Shown here one piece after another: positions 47,825 through 58,600 of a DNA stretch of 64,000 nt. Under the pieces are notes generated by a model that did no database searches, had not been told where the DNA came from, and worked only from the letters and a program-made list of their open reading frames with translations. The stretch's first letter is position 1. Every line of letters starts with the position of its first letter. Both the position numbers and the translations under genes were made by a program. The stretch comes from Chlorobiaceae bacterium. Lineage in GTDB: Bacteria; Bacteroidota; Chlorobiia; Chlorobiales; Chlorobiaceae. The stretch covers positions 155,719 through 219,718 of the forward strand of contig JAAXXY010000001.1 of assembly GCA_013334225.1 (NCBI GenBank), read 5' to 3'.

Positions 47825-49794
47825 AGCCTTTTCTTGAACTCAGGGATGTCTACCGGACCTATCAGGTAGGAGAAAGTACGGTACAGGCGCTGCGTGGCGT
47901 ATCGCTTGCTGTTGAACAGGGTGAATTTATTGCAATCATGGGGGCTTCAGGGTCAGGAAAATCCTCTCTGCTGCAGATTCTCGGACTTCTCGATAACCCG
48001 GACAGAGGTGATTATTACTTCTTCGGCCACGATGTCAGCAAGCTCTCGGACGACGAGCAGGCCGGATTGCGCAACAACCTCGCCGGTTTCGTGTTTCAGC
48101 AGTTTCACCTTCTCAAGCGGATGAGCATTGTCGAAAACGTCCGCTTGCCCCACATCTACAGCGGTTTGAAAGGGAATTACCGCGAGGAGGCCATTAAACG
48201 TCTTACCCTTGTCGGACTTGAAAAACGGATTGACCATACGCCGAACCAGCTTTCCGGCGGAGAGCAGCAGCGGGTTGCAATTGCGAGGGCCCTGATACGC
48301 GATCCCCTGATCATTTTTGCAGATGAGCCCACGGGAAATCTCGATACGAAGAATTCCGCCGAGATCATGAAGATCCTCAAGGGCCTCAATGAACAGGGGA
48401 AGACTATCATCATGGTGACCCATGAGAACGAGATCGCAGCTTATGCCGACCGGGTCATTTCCATGCGAGACGGCCTGATCGTTTCGGATGAGCGCAGGGG
48501 AGAGAGAGCGGGTTCATTTGCCGGAATGACGGAAAGCGATTTCACGTCAATGACAGGGAGAAAAGCTGCTATCTGGAAAGAAAGCCGCATAACTGGGTTC
48601 ATGGCGCAGGCTTTCCAGTCCATTCTGGCAAACAAGTTGCGTTCTTTTCTCTCCATGCTCGGTATCCTTGTCGGTGTAGCTTCGGTGATTGCCATGCTTG
48701 CGCTTGGGGAGGGCGCAAAGGCTTCGATGCAGGAACAGTTCAAATCCATGGGATCCAACATGCTTTCCCTGCGAGGCGGATCATCCATGTTCCATGGTGC
48801 TGCACAGGGATCGGGCGCGGTTGCGCGTTTTACCTTCAAAGATGTCGATGATATCTCGAAGCTTTCTCCACTGGTAAAAAATGCTGTCGGGAATATCGGT
48901 GGCAATGTCCGGGTAGTGTATGAAAACAAGAACTGGAGCACCAGCATCAATGGTGTGGGATTTGATTACGGCACCATGAGAGCCACACTTCCTGCGATCG
49001 GCAGGTGGTTCACGCGCGAGGAGATACACATGAGGGAAAAAGTTGCCATTGTTGGTGTCACCGTTGTAAGAGAACTGTTCGGCAACACCAATCCCGTGGG
49101 TAAAATCATCAAGGTCAACAGGATCAATTTCAAAGTGATCGGTGTCGCCCCGCCAAAAGGTTTTTCCGGTCCCCGTGACGAAGATGACGTCGTTATCGTC
49201 CCGGTTACTACAGCGATGTACCGTGTGCTTGGCAAGGAATATCTCAGCGGCATTTTTGTCGAAGTTTCGAGCCCTGCGCTTATACAACAGACTAAATCGA
49301 CCATCGATGTCCTCATCCGTAAAAACCACCATCTGAAGGATGATGATGATTCGTTCAATATCAGGGATATGACCGAAATTCAGCAGATGCTCACCAGCAC
49401 AACCCAGACCATGAGCCTTCTGCTTGGTTCCATTGCGGCAATTTCTCTTGTCGTCGGGGGTATAGGTATCATGAACATCATGCTCGTATCGGTAACGGAG
49501 AGAACAAGGGAGATCGGGCTTCGCAAGTCCATAGGGGCGAGAAAGAGCGATATCATGCTGCAGTTTCTTGTGGAATCGGTCGGTATGACCTTGAGCGGCG
49601 GGGTCATAGGAATTCTGATAGGAATCGGCACCTCGTTTCTGCTCTCTTTCTTTGCCGGCTGGGCAGTGAAAACCTCGATTTTCTCCATTCTGCTCGCCAG
49701 CGTTTTTTCGGTCATGACCGGCCTGTTCTTCGGGTTATGGCCGGCGCGCAAAGCGGCCGAACTCAAGCCGGTCGAAGCATTGAGGTATGAATAA
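47821..49794 (+). CDS. macB: MacB-type ABC transporter (ATPase fused to permease)
   Basis: A 657-residue transporter with an N-terminal ATPase ([14 protein letters not shown]alker [16 protein letters not shown] signature, [11 protein letters not shown]alker B, and the switch His in VTHENE) and a C-terminal FtsX-like permease. The permease has TM1 near residues 275-300, a large periplasmic domain (about 300-525) and TM2-4 at the end, closing with [19 protein letters not shown]. MacB pumps are mechanotransmitters exporting macrolides, lipopeptides or peptides. The ATG overlaps the adaptor stop by four bases. Confidence 0.92.
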   Translation: MKPFLELRDVYRTYQVGESTVQALRGVSLAVEQGEFIAIMGASGSGKSSLLQILGLLDNPDRGDYYFFGHDVSKLSDDEQAGLRNNLAGFVFQQFHLLKRMSIVENVRLPHIYSGLKGNYREEAIKRLTLVGLEKRIDHTPNQLSGGEQQRVAIARALIRDPLIIFADEPTGNLDTKNSAEIMKILKGLNEQGKTIIMVTHENEIAAYADRVISMRDGLIVSDERRGERAGSFAGMTESDFTSMTGRKAAIWKESRITGFMAQAFQSILANKLRSFLSMLGILVGVASVIAMLALGEGAKASMQEQFKSMGSNMLSLRGGSSMFHGAAQGSGAVARFTFKDVDDISKLSPLVKNAVGNIGGNVRVVYENKNWSTSINGVGFDYGTMRATLPAIGRWFTREEIHMREKVAIVGVTVVRELFGNTNPVGKIIKVNRINFKVIGVAPPKGFSGPRDEDDVVIVPVTTAMYRVLGKEYLSGIFVEVSSPALIQQTKSTIDVLIRKNHHLKDDDDSFNIRDMTEIQQMLTSTTQTMSLLLGSIAAISLVVGGIGIMNIMLVSVTERTREIGLRKSIGARKSDIMLQFLVESVGMTLSGGVIGILIGIGTSFLLSFFAGWAVKTSIFSILLASVFSVMTGLFFGLWPARKAAELKPVEALRYE

Positions 49795-50061
49795 GAGTGA
49801 AAAGAGAGTACCTGAATCTGTTCGAAAACAATTGTTTTAAAAGGTTAACGATTTTAAAAAAAAATAAAATTTCTGTGCAAGATTCCGGCGCGAAGGTCGT
49901 CATATTTAATGAAAACGCTGAAATCTGATTGGTAGTGTGTGTCCTTGAAAGGTTAGCGGTTTCAACAGCATGCCGGTTTTTTATGTTGATAGCTGATGAT
50001 GGATGACTGCAACGATGATTGATGAATGATTGGTTAAAGCCGGAATTGTTGTTGATTTGGC

Positions 50062-50099
50062 CAGCCGGGTGGAGTGAATCCATCCGGCTGCCTTTTTTT
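50062..50099 (+). terminator. Strong rightward terminator, not adjacent to a gene
   Basis: A long GC-rich stem (about 12 bp with one mismatch, centred near 50076) followed by seven T. The nearest upstream stop on this strand is macB, 267 bases away. Confidence 0.8.
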
Positions 50100-50159
50100 A
50101 TTACCTGCCGATACGAGTTTTTCCTTTCAAAAATCCTTTCTCTTTTTTTCCGGTTCGAC

Positions 50160-50196
50160 CAAAAACAAAACACCCCGAATGTTTCATCAGGGTGTT
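50160..50196 (-). terminator. Terminator of sucC
   Basis: A perfect 7-bp stem (50169-50175 with 50190-50196), followed on the minus strand by a U-rich run. It begins 33 bases after the sucC stop. Confidence 0.8.
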
Positions 50197-50228
50197 AGAG
50201 GAGAACAGTTCTGTGCTGGCTTGCGGAA

Positions 50229-51407
50229 TCAGGAGGCCGAAAGTGCTTCGTGAACTTTCCTGGAAGCGTCTTTCAGGCCGTTTGCGGAAATGAGGTTCAG
50301 GCCCGATTCGTCGAGCATTTTCTGGGCGATCGAGGCGTTGGTGCCCTCGAGGCGCACAATTACCGGCAGGTGAAGATCGACTTTTTTTGCCGCCTCTATA
50401 ATGCCTCCGGCAACACGATCGCACCGGACGATGCCGCCGAAAATATTGACGAGGATCGCCTTGACATTTTTATCGCCGAGAATGATCTTGAAGCCTTCCT
50501 CGACGGTTTTGGGGCTGGCTCCGCCGCCGACATCGAGAAAGTTTGCCGGTTTTCCGCCCGCGAGCTGGATAATGTCCATGGTGGCCATGGCGAGACCGGC
50601 ACCGTTCACCATGCAGCCGACGTTGCCGTCGAGTTTGACATAGTTGAGGTTTGATTTCGATGCTTCGACTTCGAGCGGGTCCTCTTCATGGATATCACGC
50701 AGTTCGAGAAAATCCTTGTGGCGGAAGAGGGCGTTGTCATCGAAGTTGATTTTGGCATCGAGCGCGAGAACCCTTCCTTCTTTGGTGACAACGAGCGGAT
50801 TGATTTCGGCAAGCGAAGCGTCAATCGATGTATAGGCATTGTAAAGTGCAGTTATGAAGCTTACAGCATTTCGGAACTGCTCTCCTTCGAGCTGGAGGAA
50901 AAATGCCGCCTGGCGTGCCTGAAATCCCTGTATTCCGAAAAGAGGATCGATCTGGATTTTCAGAAGCCGTTCCGGGGTTTCTTCGGCAACTTTTTCGATT
51001 TCCATACCACCTTCGGTCGATACCATCAGAACGTTTCTCGATGTCGAACGGTCAAGGGTTATACCGACATAAAACTCTTTTTCGATATTCATGCCCTCTT
51101 CGACAAGCAGTCTTCTCACCTCTTTTCCTTCGGGTCCTGTCTGATGCGTGACAAGCGTCATGCCGATCATCTGCGAGGCGATCGAAAAAGCTTCTTCCGG
51201 GCTCTTTGCAAGCTTGACGCCACCGGCTTTTCCTCTGCCACCGGCATGGATCTGCGCCTTTACAACCACTACCTGACAACACTGTTCCTCGAACAGCTGT
51301 TCGGCAGCGCTTCTAACTTCTTCAGGAGAAAAGGCAACGATTCCTGTCGGTACGGCAACTCCGAATTTTCTCAGGATATCCTTGCCTTGATATTCATGAA
51401 TGTTCAT
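50229..51407 (-). CDS. sucC: Succinyl-CoA synthetase beta subunit (ADP-forming)
   Basis: A 392-residue ATP-grasp subunit that with SucD interconverts succinate and succinyl-CoA; in green sulfur bacteria it would run in the reductive TCA cycle. It shows [12 protein letters not shown] at the N-terminus, [54 protein letters not shown], and the phosphate loop FLDVGGGAS. Length matches the family. sucD is not adjacent, unlike in many bacteria. The terminator at 50160 shows it is the last gene of its transcript. Confidence 0.96.
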   Translation of the reverse strand: MNIHEYQGKDILRKFGVAVPTGIVAFSPEEVRSAAEQLFEEQCCQVVVVKAQIHAGGRGKAGGVKLAKSPEEAFSIASQMIGMTLVTHQTGPEGKEVRRLLVEEGMNIEKEFYVGITLDRSTSRNVLMVSTEGGMEIEKVAEETPERLLKIQIDPLFGIQGFQARQAAFFLQLEGEQFRNAVSFITALYNAYTSIDASLAEINPLVVTKEGRVLALDAKINFDDNALFRHKDFLELRDIHEEDPLEVEASKSNLNYVKLDGNVGCMVNGAGLAMATMDIIQLAGGKPANFLDVGGGASPKTVEEGFKIILGDKNVKAILVNIFGGIVRCDRVAGGIIEAAKKVDLHLPVIVRLEGTNASIAQKMLDESGLNLISANGLKDASRKVHEALSAS

Positions 51408-51564
51408 ATTCTTTTAACTGTTGGGTTACTGACGAAAGACTGCATGCCAAATGCAGGAAAATCGAGGATGTCGTAAAGAACATAAAAACTTTATAATAGT
51501 AAAAATTACAAACAGGCTGAAACCTTCAGCCGGATTGGAAGACATTATTCAATAAAAATATGCC

Positions 51565-52032
51565 ATGGATTTTTCTTTTTGTATGGAGCAAGCCTTCAGG
51601 GAGGCGCTGAAAGCGTTTGAAAAAAAAGAGGTGCCTGTAGGTGCGGTTGTTTTTGACAGTAACGGAAGTATTGTCGGCAAGGGTTACAACCAGGTGGAAG
51701 CGCTGTGCGATGCGACCGCTCATGCCGAAATGATCGCACTTACCTCCGCAATGGCGACAATCGGAAGTAAATACCTCGATGACTGCACTCTGGCTGTTAC
51801 CATGGAGCCGTGTCCGATGTGTGCCGGGGCGATCGTGAACGCAAAAGTGGGACGGGTTATTTTCGGCGCGTACGATCCGAAAATGGGGGCATCCGGTACT
51901 GTGCTAAACGTTACGGGCTGCCGGCAGCTGAACCACCAGCCGGAGGTTTTCGGGGGTATTATGGAAAACAAATGCCGGAATCTGCTCCAGGATTTTTTCA
52001 GGGAGCTGCGAAAGAAACCGGAAAACAATTGA
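51565..52032 (+). CDS. tadA: tRNA-specific adenosine-34 deaminase
   Basis: A 155-residue zinc deaminase that makes inosine at the wobble base of tRNA-Arg(ACG). The metal and catalytic residues are HAEMIAL (His53, Glu55) and EPCPMCAGAI (two Cys). The following VGRVIFGAYDPKMGASG is typical of TadA rather than free-base deaminases, as is the length. It is divergent from sucC and convergent with the gene at 52060, ending 27 bases before it. Confidence 0.93.
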   Translation: MDFSFCMEQAFREALKAFEKKEVPVGAVVFDSNGSIVGKGYNQVEALCDATAHAEMIALTSAMATIGSKYLDDCTLAVTMEPCPMCAGAIVNAKVGRVIFGAYDPKMGASGTVLNVTGCRQLNHQPEVFGGIMENKCRNLLQDFFRELRKKPENN

Positions 52033-52059
52033 AAGTATCGCGGTGGAAAAAACGGTCTG

Positions 52060-53085
52060 TCAATCTTCGTTTTTTTCCACCGAAATATTTTCCCTGATGA
52101 TGTGCTTCAGTGAGCTGGCAAGATGGGAAACGATTTCCTGGGCAAAACCGCTTCCGCTGGTTGGAGCAGGCTGGAGCGTGTCGAGGCTTTCGATGCCGGC
52201 TTTTTTGACGGCATTGCTGATGGTGACAGAAAGCACCGGATTGCACTCCTTGACGATTTCCTTCAGCATGAAGGATGCCTCGAACATGCTGTGGTGTATG
52301 ATCTCCTTTTTGTCCTCACCTGTCAATACCTGGCATTGGCGTGCAGCCATAATACCGGCCAGGCAGGTCAGATAGGTACTCGTCGCGCCGGCGAGGAAAA
52401 GGTTGAGGAAAAACGGTGTAAGCAGGTTGCCGGCCGGAATGAGCGATGAGAGGGTGTTGCTGAACGCCGATTGTACAATTGGCTTCATGTGGGCGGGAAT
52501 ATCTTCCTTGTTGAAATCCGACAGAGGAAGGTACGTATAGACGGACCGGACAAGCCCGATGAATTCGAGCAGGTGCTGGTCACGGTAATGGAGCGTATAG
52601 ATCCTCCAGAGCGTCTTGATGATATTGAGGAGCGTTGTCGTTGTTCCATATGAGGTATTCTGGGCAAAAGCTCCGACATAGAAGTTCTTTGTCGCGATCT
52701 GCTTGGTGATGTTGAGCGCATCGACTTCGAGAAATTTGAGGTCGGTTCGTACCCATCTCAGGTCCTTTTCTTTCTTCATGGGTTCCGGATGGCTTGCATG
52801 AACCCTGAGTCTGCTTGCCATGTATTCCGTGTAGGCGGCCATAGGTTTGGCATTTTCATGTTCCGGAAGCTCGGGCTGTTTCGGAACAGAAAAAAGACGG
52901 AGACCGGTAACGAATGCAAGGATCAGTATCGCCGCGCAAATAACAAGAAAGCCGATTTCAGCAAAAAGATGCAGCTTTCCTATCAGGACCGCTGCCGTAT
53001 AGATCTGGTTTACTGAAAAAAGAACCGTAACCAGAATGGTCACGAGAAGCAGGGCTTTCAGGAATGATATGGTTTTTCTTTTCAT
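52060..53085 (-). CDS. Two-TM membrane protein, DUF697-like C-terminal half
   Basis: A 341-residue protein with two hydrophobic N-terminal segments (about 8-33 and 40-65), a charged stretch, and a C-terminal half with further hydrophobic helices (about 215-260, GNLLTPFFLNLFLAGATSTYLTCLAGIMAAR). The arrangement, and the helical region ending in LSVTISNAVKKAGIESLD, recall YcjF/DUF697 proteins, but I am not sure of the family. The function is unknown. It stands between tadA (convergent) and the FabK-like gene on the same strand, 87 bases away. Confidence 0.6.
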   Translation of the reverse strand: MKRKTISFLKALLLVTILVTVLFSVNQIYTAAVLIGKLHLFAEIGFLVICAAILILAFVTGLRLFSVPKQPELPEHENAKPMAAYTEYMASRLRVHASHPEPMKKEKDLRWVRTDLKFLEVDALNITKQIATKNFYVGAFAQNTSYGTTTTLLNIIKTLWRIYTLHYRDQHLLEFIGLVRSVYTYLPLSDFNKEDIPAHMKPIVQSAFSNTLSSLIPAGNLLTPFFLNLFLAGATSTYLTCLAGIMAARQCQVLTGEDKKEIIHHSMFEASFMLKEIVKECNPVLSVTISNAVKKAGIESLDTLQPAPTSGSGFAQEIVSHLASSLKHIIRENISVEKNED

Positions 53086-53172
53086 ACCGGCAGATTGTTT
53101 TGACGGGTTAAGCCTTCAGAAAAGAATTTCTTATCAGAAAATTCGTGTTTTCTGCCGCAAAATCAAAACTTC

Positions 53173-54429
53173 TCAGCAGGATTCAGGTGACGGAAGCATT
53201 ATTGCCTGGTCGGTACTGAACTGATAGTCGAGAAAAACCTCTTCGGCTTTCGGCAGCTGCCATTTGCCGTTGGGAAGAAGATTCGTGGTTTCCTTGAGGC
53301 GGTATGTGGTATGGCCGCATGTCCAGCAGTCGTAGTTCGCCATACCGGTGCAGAGGCAGGTTTTTTCTTTCACTGTGAGCTGCCCGCCAGGTTTTTTTTC
53401 TGCCATGGCCGCATAATATGCATCGATATAGGTGCATTTTCCGCCGTTTTCCAGCAGGTACCCGAGTCCTTCGCAGTTCGGTCTGATGGCATAGCGCAAG
53501 GTAGGCGAGCTGAGCAGCATCCTCATCGGATAACCGGTTGTGGACGCCATATTTACGACAATTTCTTCCTCTTTTGCATTGATATACTCCTGCTTGACAG
53601 CGTAAGGAAGTCCAGCCTCTTTCGTGATGGCAAACCTGGTCGCCACCTGAACAGCTGCAGCTCCTGTCGAAAGGTATTCGGCAGCGTCGGTGCCGGTAAA
53701 AATTCCGCCGGCAGGGATCACCGGGATGTCGAGGTTTTCTTTCCTGAGGAGTTCGAGCACTTCGAGAAAAATCGTCTTCAGGTCATAGGTATGCCAGTCG
53801 TCCGGTCCGAAACCAAGATGGCCTCCGGCCAGCGGGCCTTCGACGATAATGTAGTCAGGCAGACGCTCGATACGTAAGGCGCGTTTGAGGAAAATTGAAA
53901 GGGCGCGTGTTGAAGAGATAATGATGCCGATTTTCACATCGCGGAACCGCGGGTTATCCTTGATCAGATCGAGCGATCGCAGATTGAGGCCTGCAGCGAG
54001 CGTGATTCCGTCGATGCCGGCGTCCATCGCGGCATTGAGCCTTGTCTGGAATGTCTCGATGGAGTTGTTCATCGTGAGCTTTTCCATGCAGTTCAGGAAA
54101 ATCATTCCATTGCCGCTTTTCTTCGACACGGTGTGCTCGATGTATTTTTTCTGTGCTTCGGCGACTTCCCCGAGATCGAACTGGACTGCCGATTTGTCGG
54201 GATTGCCGATGTTGTCTAAATAGCGTTTCCTCTTGGTGCTGACAAAAGCGGTGTTGAAGATCGAGTCACAGACATATCCGGCTTCTGCATCAGAAATATG
54301 GCCTATTCCACCAAGTTTTTCGGCAGCGAGAGCGAGTTCGGTTGTTGAAATATTGACTCCCATTCCCCCAACGATAATAGGGACATATTCCTTTCCTCCA
54401 AGCTTCAGCCTGAAATTGTCTACCTTCAT
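53173..54429 (-). CDS. Nitronate monooxygenase / FabK-like FMN enzyme with Cys-rich tail
   Basis: A 418-residue TIM-barrel flavoprotein of the nitronate monooxygenase/enoyl-ACP reductase II group. It starts IIVGGMGVNISTTELALAAEKLGGIG, and shows IIVEGPLAGGHLGFG (usual His present), VIPAGGIFTGTDAAEYLSTGAAAVQVATRF. The C-terminal ~80 residues are unusual: CLCTGMANYDCWTCG carries four Cys (CxC-x8-CxxC), which could bind metal. Whether it oxidises nitronates, reduces enoyl-ACP or does something else cannot be told. It stands alone with a 313-base upstream gap. Confidence 0.8.
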   Translation of the reverse strand: MKVDNFRLKLGGKEYVPIIVGGMGVNISTTELALAAEKLGGIGHISDAEAGYVCDSIFNTAFVSTKRKRYLDNIGNPDKSAVQFDLGEVAEAQKKYIEHTVSKKSGNGMIFLNCMEKLTMNNSIETFQTRLNAAMDAGIDGITLAAGLNLRSLDLIKDNPRFRDVKIGIIISSTRALSIFLKRALRIERLPDYIIVEGPLAGGHLGFGPDDWHTYDLKTIFLEVLELLRKENLDIPVIPAGGIFTGTDAAEYLSTGAAAVQVATRFAITKEAGLPYAVKQEYINAKEEEIVVNMASTTGYPMRMLLSSPTLRYAIRPNCEGLGYLLENGGKCTYIDAYYAAMAEKKPGGQLTVKEKTCLCTGMANYDCWTCGHTTYRLKETTNLLPNGKWQLPKAEEVFLDYQFSTDQAIMLPSPESC

Positions 54430-54742
54430 TTTCTTTTTATCGGTCTAAAAATATTTACAGATCCCCCATTACCCAGGGGCAAGGGTGCCGTTTTAAGCGT
54501 TCCGGTCTTCAATACAAAAAAGTTTATCAAGATATGATATTTCGATTTATAATTCTAAAGACAATTCTCATAAAAATCTTCCGATTCCATTCCGGGATTT
54601 TCATATTTCCCGGAAAAAACTTTAGTGCTCCCTGAACAGAATGGAGTTTGAGAAAAGATTAGGAGAATATTAAATTACAGGCCAAATAACTGTTGGTGGC
54701 AGATTTTCAAAAACAGACATTATCCGGATAAGGGGACATATT
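54430..54742. other. 313-base noncoding divergent region with two hairpins
   Basis: This holds the start signals of the FabK-like gene and gpmA. A perfect 8-bp inverted repeat (54590-54597 with 54608-54615, 10-base loop) lies about 130 bases before gpmA, and a smaller C4/G4 hairpin lies near 54463-54479. No gene is visible. Confidence 0.5.
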
Positions 54743-55486
54743 ATGATAAAACTCGTTTTGTTACGGCATGGAGAGAGTCAGTGGAACCTTGAAAACCGCT
54801 TTACAGGATGGTATGATATCGACCTCTCGGAACAGGGCAGAAAAGAGGCGACCAACGCCGGAAAGCTGCTTCAAGAATCAGGGTTTGTTTTTGATATCGC
54901 GTTCACATCGGTACTGAAGCGTGCCATAAGGACCTTGTGGAACGTGCTCGATGAAATGAATCTCATGTGGCTTCCGGTCCAGAAGAGCTGGAGGCTCAAC
55001 GAACGGCATTATGGTGCCCTGCAGGGTCTCAACAAGAGCGAAACTGCACAGAAATATGGAGACGAACAGGTGCTGGTCTGGCGCAGGAGCTACGATACTC
55101 CACCACCGGCGCTCGACTCTGGGGACGAGCGCTATCCGGGTGCCGATCCACGATATGCCGAAATGGATCCATCGGAAGTGCCCCTTACGGAATGCCTCAA
55201 AGATACCGTCGCCCGTTTCCTGCCTTTCTGGCACGAGAAGATAGCTCCTGAAATCCGCCGGGGCAAAAAAGTCATTATCGTTGCCCACGGCAACTCGCTT
55301 CGAGCTCTTGTCAAATACCTCGACAATGTTTCCGAGGAAGATATAGTGGGGCTGAACATCCCGACAGGCGTTCCTCTGGTGTATGAGCTCGACGATGATC
55401 TGAAGCCTCTGAAAAGCTATTACCTCGGTGACGAGGAAGCGATCCGGAAGGCCCAGGAAGCTGTTGCGAAGCAGGGTAAAGCTTAA
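54743..55486 (+). CDS. gpmA: Phosphoglycerate mutase, 2,3-BPG-dependent
   Basis: A 247-residue glycolytic/gluconeogenic mutase that interconverts 3- and 2-phosphoglycerate. The phosphohistidine is His9 in [10 protein letters not shown]; the second catalytic His is His182 ([10 protein letters not shown]). [15 protein letters not shown] and [14 protein letters not shown] are typical of the cofactor-dependent type. Length matches E. coli GpmA (250). A clear AAGGGG precedes the ATG. It is followed by gltB after 117 bases. Confidence 0.97.
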   Translation: MIKLVLLRHGESQWNLENRFTGWYDIDLSEQGRKEATNAGKLLQESGFVFDIAFTSVLKRAIRTLWNVLDEMNLMWLPVQKSWRLNERHYGALQGLNKSETAQKYGDEQVLVWRRSYDTPPPALDSGDERYPGADPRYAEMDPSEVPLTECLKDTVARFLPFWHEKIAPEIRRGKKVIIVAHGNSLRALVKYLDNVSEEDIVGLNIPTGVPLVYELDDDLKPLKSYYLGDEEAIRKAQEAVAKQGKA

Positions 55487-55603
55487 GTGATCACTATGTG
55501 CGGTTCTTTGATACATGTTTTGTTTTAAAAAACTTATATATTCCGCACGTAAAACTGCCGGTGGTTTTTTTTGAAATTTTTGAAAAGTTGTGCCTGAAAT
55601 TAT

Positions 55604-58600
55604 ATGAACGATACGTCACATACGGGGCTCTATGATCCTCGTTTTGAACACGATGCCTGCGGTGTGGGATTTGTCGCCCATATCAAGGGTGTTAAATCTC
55701 ACGAGATAGTCGAGCAGGGTCTGCAGATCAACGAAAACCTGAAGCACCGCGGTGCCAGCGGAAGCGAAAAGAATACCGGCGATGGTGCCGGTATCCTTCT
55801 GCAGGTTCCCGATAAATTCCTTCGCAAGGCCTGTGCGGAAAGGAACATCGAACTGCCTGAATACAAGCGTTATGGCGTCGGCATGCTTTTCCTGCCCCCC
55901 GACATCTCACAGCGCAGGGCTATCGAAGATATATGCCGCCAGATGATCCAGGCCGAGGGTCAGAAATTTCTCGGTTTCAGAAAGGTACCGACCAACAATG
56001 AATCCCTTGGTCAGACAGCGCGATCACAGGAACCGGTCGTCAAACAGCTTTTTGTCGGCTGGGGCAAGGATATAACCTCCGAACTGGAGTTCGAAAGAAA
56101 ACTGTACATCATCCGCCGCCGCATCACCAAGCGAGTCAAATACACTGCGGGTCTTCTCGGCAGTAACTATTTCTATATTTCAAGTTTTTCCGCAAGGACG
56201 ATTGTCTACAAAGGCATGCTGCTTCCCCAGCAGGTCGGCTCGTTCTATCCGGAACTGCATGATCCTGACATGGAAAGTGCCATCGCCATGGTGCATTCAC
56301 GCTTCAGCACCAATACCTTCCCGAGCTGGGACAGGGCACATCCTTACCGCTACCTGAGCCACAACGGCGAAATCAATACGCTTCGCGGCAACGTGAACTG
56401 GATGAACGCAAGGGAGAAGAATATCCAGTCCGAGGTGTTCGGCGATGCCCTCGAAGATATCAAGCCGGTCATCCTCGAGGATGGCAGCGATTCGGGGATT
56501 CTCGACAATGTTTTCGAGTTTCTTGTGCTTTCCGGCCGATCGCTCGCTCATGCCGCCATGATGATCATTCCCGAGCCATGGGCTGGAAATGCCGCCATGT
56601 CAGACGAGAAAAAAGCGTTTTATGAATATCACAGCTGCCTCATGGAGCCCTGGGACGGTCCGGCTTCGGTGGCTTTCACCGACGGCGAGCAGATCGGAGC
56701 CGTCCTCGACCGCAACGGCCTGCGTCCTTCACGCTATTATATTACCAAGGATGACCTCATCATCATGGCTTCCGAAGTCGGTGTCCTCGACATCGCACCG
56801 GAACGTATCCTGAAAAAGGACAGGCTCCAGCCCGGCAGGATGTTCCTTGTCGACACGGCACAGGGGCGCATCATTTCCGACGAGGAGATCAAGAGCTCTA
56901 TCGCATCCGAAAACCCATACAGGGAATGGATCGACCGGAACATCATCGACCTCGAAGCCCTCGAGGACCATCCTGAACTTAAAAACCCGGCGGAGGACCG
57001 GCACAGCCTTACGGCGAGGCAGAAGGTTTTCGGTTACACCCAGGAAGATATCAACATGCACATCAAGACGATGAGCGAAAAAGGGGTGGAACTGGTAGGT
57101 TCTATGGGCAACGACACACCGCTTGCCGTGCTTTCGAACAAGCCGAAGCTTCTTTACGATTATTTCAAGCAGCTGTTCGCACAGGTTACAAACCCTCCGA
57201 TCGATTCGATCCGCGAAGAGCTGATCACCTCCACGACCGTCATGCTCGGGACGGAAGGCAACCTCCTCGAGCCGGTCGAAGTGAACTGCCGCAGGGTCAG
57301 ATTACCCTACCCGGTTCTCTCGAACCAGGGGCTGGAGAAAATCCGGGGCATCGATAAACCCGGTTTCCGCGCTGTCACCCTTCCGATTTTCTACGATATC
57401 GCAGAGGGCGGCAAGGGTATCGAGACCGCAATGCAGGACATCTACCGCCAGTCGGAGCAGGCTGCGGCCAGGGGCGTCAATCTCATCATTCTTTCCGACA
57501 AGGGCGAGATCGACAGGGATCGTGCCCCGATTCCCGCGCTGCTTGCCGTTTCCGGTCTGCACAACTTCCTGATCAACGCCGGTCTCCGCACAAAGATCGG
57601 ACTCGTGCTCGAGTCTGCAGATCCGAGGACTGTTCATCATTTCGCGATGCTCATCAGCTACGGTGCAGGCGCAGTGAACCCATATATGGCTTTCGAGACC
57701 ATCCGTTCGATGGTTTCATCGGGTCACATCAAACTCGATGTCACGACAGCCATCAGGAATTATGTTAAAGCCGCGGTCAAAGGTGTCGTGAAGACCATGG
57801 CCAAGATGGGTATTTCAACCATCCAGAGCTACCGCGGCGCGCAGATTTTCGAAGCCGTCGGCCTGAATTCGCAGATCATCGACGCTTATTTCCCGCGTAC
57901 ACCAACCAGGATCGAAGGCATCGGGCTCGATATCGTGGCCGAAGAGGTTCGCAAACGCCATGAAATGGTATTCCCTCCTTCGGGCAACAAGGTCGACCGC
58001 GGTCTTCCGCCGGGTGGCGAAAGAAGATGGCGCTATAATGGCGAATTCCACCTGTTCAGTCCGGAAGCCATTCACTTCCTGCAGCACTCCTGCCGGACCG
58101 GGAACTACGATCTGTTCAGAAAATACGAGAACCTCATCGATGACCAGAGCGAGAACCTCTGCACGATCCGCGGTCTGATGGACATCAAGTTCAGCAAGAA
58201 AGGGGTTCCGATCGAAGAGGTCGAACCGGTCGAAGCTATCCTGAAACGGTTCAAAACCGGCGCAATGTCCTACGGTTCAATCAGCCAGGAAGCCCACGAA
58301 ACGCTTGCAATAGCCATGAACCGGCTTGGAGGCAAGAGCAATACCGGTGAAGGTGGCGAGGACCCTGTGCGTTTCCGGAAGGACCCGAACGGCGATTCGC
58401 GGATGTCGGCCATCAAACAGGTTGCTTCGGGACGTTTCGGTGTGACCAGCGAATATCTCGCGAACGCGCGGGAAATCCAGATCAAGATGGCCCAGGGCGC
58501 CAAACCCGGCGAAGGCGGCCAGCTTCCAGGCACCAAAGTTTACCCGTGGGTGGCGAGAACCCGTCATTCCACGCCGGGCGTAGGCCTTATATCGCCTCCG

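Larger units (their letters stand above)
49795..50228. other. 434-base noncoding region between macB and sucC
   Basis: No credible gene on either strand. It holds an AT-rich patch near 49840-49880, a strong rightward terminator at 50062 that is 267 bases beyond the macB stop, and the leftward terminator of sucC at 50160. The stretch before the orphan terminator could encode a small RNA. Confidence 0.5.

Noticed and set aside
55499..55553. Inverted GTGCGG / CCGCAC pair before gltB
   Set aside because: Six-base arms separated by about 40 bases are likely to arise by chance; no regulator site of this form is known to me for gltB.
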